A stretch of 6,591 nucleotides of DNA from a bacterium (lineage in GTDB: Bacteria; Chloroflexota; Dormibacteria; Aeolococcales; Bog-877): NCBI GenBank assembly GCA_021844355.1, contig JAKBTP010000226.1, positions 1-6,591 of the forward strand, given 5' to 3'. The notes beneath the pieces were generated by a model. The model was not told the origin of the DNA. It searched no databases and was given only the letters and a program-made list of their open reading frames with translations. A program made the translations under genes and the position numbers. Each line of letters opens with the position of its first letter. The first letter of the stretch is position 1. Shown here piece by piece: positions 1 to 3,772 of this stretch.

Positions 1-513
1 TTCGGGGCGGTATTCGGCTACATCGCTCCCCAGTACCTCTTGAAGCGCACCGTCTCGGCCCGCCAGAAGGAGATCACCCTGGCGCTGCCCAACAGCCTGG
101 ACCTGCTCACCATCAGCGTGGAGGCCGGGCTGGGCTTCGATGCCGCCCTCAACCGGGTGGTGGAGAAGTTCGACAACGCCCTCTCCCGGGAGTTCGCCTT
201 CGTGCTCAACGAGATCCGCCTGGGCCGGCCCCGGCAGGAGGCGCTGGAGGAGATGGGCAAGCGCTCGGGGGTTCCCGAGCTGAACGCCTTCATCCAGGCG
301 CTGGTCCAGTCCGACCAGCTCGGGGTGGGGATTGCCCGGGTGCTGCGCATCCAGGCGGACGAGCTGCGCCGCCGCCGCCGGCAGCGCGCCGAGGCCAAGG
401 CCCAGCAGGCCAGCCTCAAGATGCTCTTCCCCATGGTGGGGTGTATCTTCCCGACGCTGTTCGTGATCCTCCTGGGGCCGCCGGCGGTCCACCTGCTCTT
501 CCATGTCGGCTGA
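1..513 (+). CDS. tadC: Tad pilus platform protein TadC (type II secretion F domain), 5'-partial
   Basis: This is the C-terminal 170 residues of an integral inner-membrane platform protein of the Tad/Flp pilus machine, which partners TadB and is driven by the TadA ATPase. The frame is open from base 1, so the true start lies upstream. The TTG at 40 is internal: the codons before it encode FGAVFGYIAPQYLL, a membrane segment of the expected type. Next come the family hallmarks LPNSLDLL (fragment residues 29-36) and VEAGLGFDAAL (40-50), an E-I-R-x-G-R-P-R-x-E-A segment, SGVPELNAF, and a basic RRRRRQRAEAKAQQAS stretch. A terminal hydrophobic helix lies at about 141-168 (LFPMVGCIFPTLFVILLGPP). Full TadC proteins are about 290-320 residues, so a little over half is present. 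The stop overlaps the next gene by 11 nt. TadC is preferred over TadB because of the short C-terminus and this ending; the choice is from family knowledge. Confidence 0.85.
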   Translation, partial: FGAVFGYIAPQYLLKRTVSARQKEITLALPNSLDLLTISVEAGLGFDAALNRVVEKFDNALSREFAFVLNEIRLGRPRQEALEEMGKRSGVPELNAFIQALVQSDQLGVGIARVLRIQADELRRRRRQRAEAKAQQASLKMLFPMVGCIFPTLFVILLGPPAVHLLFHVG

Positions 514-943
514 GCGGGGGGCGCTGCCGGAGCGGGCGGACTTCGTGGAGGTGCTCCTTCCCGACGGCCGCCAGCTGGCCACCCGGGTGATGGTGGCCAG
601 GGGGCTCGTGCGCCGGTTCTTCGGCCTCATGGGCAGAAGGGAGGTGCCAGCCGGCGAGGGTATCTGGCTGGTGCCCTGCCGGAGCATCCACATGTTCTTC
701 ATGCGCACCGCCATCGACCTCCTCTTCCTCGACGCCGAGGGGGAGGTGGTGCGCTCGGTGTCCCGGATGCGGCCCTGGTCGCTGCGTCCCTTCTCGGTCA
801 CCCTCGTGCCGGTGCGGGGCGCCCGCTCCACCCTGGAACTGGCCCCCGGCACGCTGGAGCGGATGGGCTTCTCCCCACCAGCCAGGCTTCTCCTGCGCCC
901 GGCGCCCGGGCTCTCCCCCCAACCCCAGCTGACTTTGGAGTAA
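503..943 (+). CDS. DUF192 family protein
   Basis: A 146-residue protein of the DUF192 family (PF02643), small beta-rich domains with no settled biochemical role. The recognisable family pattern is GLMGR (41-45), then IHMFFMRTAIDLLFLDAEG (62-80) with the typical I-H-M-x-x-M-R and I-D-x-x-F-L-D, then RPW (90-92), and a L-E-L-x-x-G segment (111-116) near the end. No signal peptide or membrane helix is visible, so this copy looks cytoplasmic; many family members are exported. The ATG at 503 lies inside the end of tadC and has no clear ribosome binding site, which fits translational coupling; GTG 545 is a possible later start that would keep the domain. DUF192 genes are often found near Tad pilus genes. 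Here the gene sits between tadC and the ATPase, which suggests a role in pilus assembly or pilin handling, but this is only inferred from context. Confidence 0.85.
   Translation: MSAERGALPERADFVEVLLPDGRQLATRVMVARGLVRRFFGLMGRREVPAGEGIWLVPCRSIHMFFMRTAIDLLFLDAEGEVVRSVSRMRPWSLRPFSVTLVPVRGARSTLELAPGTLERMGFSPPARLLLRPAPGLSPQPQLTLE
937..940 (+). promoter_or_regulatory. Ribosome binding site for the TadA ATPase gene
   Basis: GGAG sits 7 nt before ATG 948 and overlaps the end of the DUF192 gene. It supports 948 over the in-frame ATG at 954. An in-frame TGA at 930-932 rules out any longer N-terminus. Confidence 0.6.
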
Positions 944-947
944 CCCC

Positions 948-2135
948 ATGGTGATGTCACAAGCCGAAGCCACGTCGGACCAGGAGGGATACCTCCAGGC
1001 CCTCGGCCCCCTCCGGGTCCTGGTCGAGGACGACAACCTCACCGAGATCATGGTGGTGGGCCCTGACATGGTGTACGTGGAGTCCCACGGCCGGATCCTG
1101 CTGACCGACGTCCGCTTCAAGGACCAGGAGCACCTCCTCAAGGTCATCGACCTCATCGTCTCCGCGGTGGGGCGGCGGATCGACACCCGCCAGCCCCTCT
1201 GCGACGCCCGCCTGCTGGACGGCTCCCGGGTCAACGCCGTGGTCCCTCCGGTGGCCATCGACGGGCCCATACTCACCATCCGCAAGTTCGCCAAGGAGCG
1301 GCTTCGGATCACCGACCTCATCCACTTCGGGACCATCACCGAGGCGGCGGCCTCCTTCCTCCAGGCCAGCGTCCTGGCCCGGGCCAACATCCTCATCTCG
1401 GGTGGCACCGGAGCCGGGAAGACCACCCTGCTCAACATCTGCTCCGGGTTCATCCCGCCCGACGAGCGCATCGTCACGGTGGAGGACGCCGCCGAGCTCC
1501 AGCTCCACCAGGAGCACGTCTGCCGGCTGGAGTCCCGCCCCCCGGACGTCCGGGGCGAGGGCCGGATCGCCATCCGCGACCTGGTGATCAACGCCCTGCG
1601 TATGCGCCCGGACCGGATCGTGGTCGGTGAGGTGCGCGGCGGCGAGGCGCTGGACATGCTCCAGGCCATGAATACAGGTCACGACGGCTCCATGACCACC
1701 GTCCACGCCAACACGCCTCGGGACAGCCTCTCCCGGCTGGAGACCCAGGTCCTCATGGGAGGGATCGAGCTCCCCAGCAAGGCCATCCGCCAGCAGATCG
1801 CCGCGGCCATCAACATCGTGGTCCAGCTCAACCGGCTCCGGGACGGGAGCCGCCGGATCACGGCCATCAGCGAGGTGGTGGGGATGGAGGGGGAGACCAT
1901 CAGCATGCAGGACATCTTCCTCATGAAGGCCGAGGGGGCCGACAGCCAGGGCAACCTCAAGACCACCCTCGAGCTGACCGGAGTCCGGCCCCAGATCCTC
2001 GACCGCCTCTTCGACATGGGGCTGCCACTTCCTCCCGAGATCTCCCGCCTCTTCCCCGACCGCCGCGGCGACCAGGTGGCGGCGGTTCGGCTGCCCACCC
2101 CGCCCGCCGGTCCCCTGCAGCGGCGGCTTGGCTAG
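948..2135 (+). CDS. tadA: Tad secretion ATPase TadA/CpaF (VirB11/GspE family)
   Basis: A 395-residue cytoplasmic hexameric ATPase that powers Tad pilus assembly through TadB/TadC. The N-terminal sensing domain has the CpaF pattern L-T-E-I-M-V-V-G-P-D-M-V-Y-V-E (about 31-45) and later R-x-D-x-x-x-P-L-x-D-A-R-L-x-D-G-S-R-V. The Walker A motif is GGTGAGKT (152-159, Lys158). The Asp box is ERIVTVEDAAEL (173-184), the Walker B-like motif is DRIVVGEVRG (222-231, Glu228), and the His box is TGHDGSMTTVHAN (243-255). All ATPase motifs are intact. The C-terminal GVRPQILDRL is typical of CpaF. The protein is short at the N-terminus: only about 20-30 residues precede the sensing domain, where CpaF proteins usually carry around 80-100 more, and an in-frame stop at 930 shows nothing is missed upstream. 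Two in-frame TAG stops, at 2133 and 2142, end the frame. The gene lies downstream of tadC, whereas the usual order is tadA-tadB-tadC. Confidence 0.93.
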   Translation: MVMSQAEATSDQEGYLQALGPLRVLVEDDNLTEIMVVGPDMVYVESHGRILLTDVRFKDQEHLLKVIDLIVSAVGRRIDTRQPLCDARLLDGSRVNAVVPPVAIDGPILTIRKFAKERLRITDLIHFGTITEAAASFLQASVLARANILISGGTGAGKTTLLNICSGFIPPDERIVTVEDAAELQLHQEHVCRLESRPPDVRGEGRIAIRDLVINALRMRPDRIVVGEVRGGEALDMLQAMNTGHDGSMTTVHANTPRDSLSRLETQVLMGGIELPSKAIRQQIAAAINIVVQLNRLRDGSRRITAISEVVGMEGETISMQDIFLMKAEGADSQGNLKTTLELTGVRPQILDRLFDMGLPLPPEISRLFPDRRGDQVAAVRLPTPPAGPLQRRLG

Positions 2136-2973
2136 GCACGCTAGGCCCCTGACCCGGGGTCGCCTCCTCCTGGCGGCCCTGGGCGCCGCCGCCGCCCTCC
2201 TGCTTCTGGGCCCGGGCCTCAGCCCGGCCCTGGCCCAGAGCGGGTCTCCCACCGGGCTGGACGGCCAACTCTTCTCGCTGGTCAACCAGGATCGCACCAG
2301 CAACGGGCTGGGAGCGCTGGCCAACAACACCACCCTGGATGGGATCGGTGAGGCCCGACCCTATTACGGCTGCAGCGTCTCCCCGATCTACGGCAGGGCG
2401 GCGGACATGCTCAACCGCGACTACTTCTCCCACCAGATCCCCGGCTGCAGCGCCGACGGCGGCTATGTGTGGCCGATCATGTCCGCCGACGGGATCGCCT
2501 GGCGGTCGGCGGGGGAGAACATCGGCTGGAACTCCGGGGACGCCAGCCCGGCGGTGGCCATCAACAGCGCCTTCATGGCCTCCTCCGACCACCGCGCTAA
2601 CATCCTTGGCAACTACAACATCCTGGGGGTGGGGTCGTGGTACACGGCCTCGCCGTGGAACTACCCGGGAAGTGGCGGAGGGCCCTGGAGCGACGTCTAC
2701 ATGTTCGCCGAGGAGTTCGCCCTCATCGCCGCCGCCGCACCACCTCCACCGCCTCCCCCCCCGCCGCCGCCGCCCAGCTCGGGGGGAGGTGGGGGAGGTG
2801 GGGGAGGCAGCCATTCAGCGCCCACCCCGACCCCGACCCCCACCCCGACTCCCACTCCCACGCCCAGGCCGAGGCCACCCCGCCGGGGGGTGGAGGCACG
2901 CTACCCGACGGCCCAGGGAGGCTTCCTCTCCAATACCATCGAGCAGGTGATCAGCGGCTATCTGGATGAGTGA
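2128..2973 (+). CDS. Secreted CAP/SCP-domain protein with Pro-, Gly- and Pro-Thr-rich tail
   Basis: A 281-residue exported protein. Residues 1-36 form a Sec signal peptide: a basic start (ARHARPLTRGR), a hydrophobic core and a likely ALA-Q cleavage site. Residues 44-200 are a CAP domain (PF00188, YkwD-like): LFSLVNQDR (48-56), YFSH (99-102), GENIGW (129-134) and SSDHRANILG (152-161). His102, Glu130 and His155 match the conserved CAP cavity residues. Cys82 and Cys107 could form a disulfide. The tail follows: 12 Pro (205-216), SS, 9 Gly (219-227), seven Pro-Thr units (232-245), PRPRPPRRG, then about 30 ordinary residues ending NTIEQVISGYLDE. There is no LPXTG motif, lipobox or C-terminal membrane helix, so the protein is probably released or wall-bound through the tail. 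Bacterial CAP proteins have unclear roles; some family members bind lipids. The TTG at 2128 is the only usable early start. It overlaps tadA by 8 nt without a clear binding site, so translation probably depends on coupling. Confidence 0.87.
   Translation: MARHARPLTRGRLLLAALGAAAALLLLGPGLSPALAQSGSPTGLDGQLFSLVNQDRTSNGLGALANNTTLDGIGEARPYYGCSVSPIYGRAADMLNRDYFSHQIPGCSADGGYVWPIMSADGIAWRSAGENIGWNSGDASPAVAINSAFMASSDHRANILGNYNILGVGSWYTASPWNYPGSGGGPWSDVYMFAEEFALIAAAAPPPPPPPPPPPPSSGGGGGGGGGSHSAPTPTPTPTPTPTPTPRPRPPRRGVEARYPTAQGGFLSNTIEQVISGYLDE
2738..2803. repeat. Imperfect 23-bp inverted repeat formed by the poly-Pro and poly-Gly codons
   Basis: The left arm (2738-2760) and the right arm (2781-2803) are reverse complements at 20 of 23 positions, including a perfect innermost 9 bp (cctcccccc / ggggggagg), around a 20-nt loop. 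One of the three mismatches would be a G-U pair in RNA. The mRNA could fold into a very stable GC hairpin here. No U-run follows, so it does not look like an intrinsic terminator. Confidence 0.7.
2782..2808 (+). repeat. Three tandem 9-bp units encoding nine glycines
   Basis: The unit GGGGGAGGT is repeated three times (the last copy ends GGC) in frame, giving Gly219-227 of the CAP protein. The unit length keeps the frame, so copy-number change would lengthen or shorten the linker by three glycines without breaking the protein. Confidence 0.8.
2821..2862 (+). repeat. Seven Pro-Thr dipeptide codon repeats
   Basis: Alternating CCN ACN codons encode (PT)7 at CAP residues 232-245. Such Thr-Pro linkers are common in exported proteins of high-GC bacteria, where they act as extended, often O-glycosylated spacers; glycosylation here is only a possibility. 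Confidence 0.8.
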
Positions 2974-3760
2974 AGTGGAGGCGGCCCCGCCGCCCGTCCT
3001 GGACGCCCAGGACCTTCACAAGTCGTACGCCATCAGCAGGACGCCGCGGGAGGTGGTGCGGGGGGTTTCGCTCCAGGTCCGCCGCGGGGAGCTCTTCGCC
3101 GTGATGGGCCCGAGCGGCTGCGGCAAGTCCACCCTGCTGCACATCCTGGGGGGGTTGAGTCAGCCCACCACGGGGCGGGTGCGGATCCAGGGGCAGGACC
3201 TTTACGAGCTCAGCGACCGGGACCTGGCCGCCTTCCGGCGCAACCAGATCGGCTTTGTCTTCCAGTTCTTCAACCTGCTGCCCAGCCTCACCGCCGCTGA
3301 GAACGTGATGCTCCCCTACCGCCTGGAGCGCGAGCGCGTCTGGCCGCTCCGCGGCCTGGGCCGGGATCGGGACGCTCGCAAGCGGGCCGAGGAGGTCATG
3401 AACCTCCTCGGGCTGTCGGGGCTTCAGGGCCACCGCCCCGAGGAGATCGCCGGCGGGGAGCAGCAGAGGGTGGCGGTGGCGCGTGCCCTGGTCGCCGACC
3501 CGGCGGTGGTGCTGGCGGACGAGCCCACCGGCACCCTGGACTACCACGGGGGCCGAGCGGTCCTGGAGCTGCTGCTCAAGCTCTCGCGCCAGGACCAGCG
3601 CACCATCGTCATGGTGACCCACGACGTGCGCACCGCCGCCTACGCCGAGCGGGTGGCGATCATGGTGGACGGGGAGATCCGCGAGACCGTCGAGCTGGGC
3701 CGCCGCAGCGTCCACGACACGGCCCCCCTGCTGGAGCGCCTCTCGGCCCATGGCCTCTAG
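2966..3760 (+). CDS. ABC transporter ATP-binding protein, MacB/LolD type
   Basis: A 264-residue cytoplasmic ATPase that would drive the FtsX-family permease encoded next. All nucleotide-binding motifs are present: Walker A GPSGCGKST (48-56), Q-loop FVFQFFNLLP with Gln100, Walker B LADEPT (Asp185, Glu186), D-loop TLD (190-192) and H-loop VTHD with His219. F-Q-F-F-N-L-L-P and ADEPTG are characteristic of the LolD/MacB/FtsE branch. The signature motif reads IAGGEQQR (161-168) where the family normally has LSGGEQQR, so the serine that contacts the ATP gamma-phosphate is alanine. An insertion rich in Arg and Leu (about residues 120-137, ERERVWPLRGLGRDRD) fits this branch. The ATG at 2966 overlaps the CAP gene by 8 nt, again suggesting coupled translation. 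The substrate is unknown. Confidence 0.93.
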   Translation: MSEVEAAPPPVLDAQDLHKSYAISRTPREVVRGVSLQVRRGELFAVMGPSGCGKSTLLHILGGLSQPTTGRVRIQGQDLYELSDRDLAAFRRNQIGFVFQFFNLLPSLTAAENVMLPYRLERERVWPLRGLGRDRDARKRAEEVMNLLGLSGLQGHRPEEIAGGEQQRVAVARALVADPAVVLADEPTGTLDYHGGRAVLELLLKLSRQDQRTIVMVTHDVRTAAYAERVAIMVDGEIRETVELGRRSVHDTAPLLERLSAHGL

Positions 3761-3765
3761 GGGGA
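3759..3765 (+). promoter_or_regulatory. Ribosome binding site deciding the GTG start of the permease gene
   Basis: AGGGGGA lies 7 nt before GTG 3773 and overlaps the stop of the ATPase gene. It supports this GTG as the start; the encoded N-terminus (MIPLLWRRS, then a hydrophobic helix) is typical of FtsX-family permeases. Confidence 0.6.
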
Positions 3766-3772
3766 CCCGCTC

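Noticed and set aside
40..42. TTG as the start of the first gene
   Set aside because: The frame is open to base 1 and the codons before it encode a TadC-like membrane segment, so the gene is truncated rather than starting here.
263..280. 7-bp stem GCTCGGG / CCCGAGC inside tadC
   Set aside because: Short all-coding stem of a size expected by chance at this GC content.
416..1669. Long minus-strand open frame (417 codons) opposite the DUF192 and ATPase genes
   Set aside because: The protein is rich in Arg/Ser/Pro/Gly with no recognisable domain, as expected opposite GC-rich coding DNA. The + strand genes have full family motifs.
2206..2238. GC-rich inverted repeat in the CAP signal-peptide code (CTGGGCC / GGCCCAG plus an inner 5-bp stem)
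   Set aside because: The stem is interrupted by a bulge, has no T-run and is explained by Gly/Pro/Ala/Leu codons at high GC.
957..2333. Long minus-strand open frame (458 codons) opposite the ATPase gene
   Set aside because: Its composition (many Gly, Asp, His, Pro) mirrors the complementary codons of the ATPase, and no domain or start signal is apparent.
2781..2808. G-quadruplex in the poly-Gly code
   Set aside because: Only three runs of three or more G are separated by short loops, so a standard four-run, three-layer quadruplex is not met; the hairpin with the Pro tract is the better-supported structure.
3761..3772. Promoter or terminator between the ATPase and permease genes
   Set aside because: The gap is 12 nt and is filled by the ribosome binding site; it is too short for a promoter or hairpin terminator.
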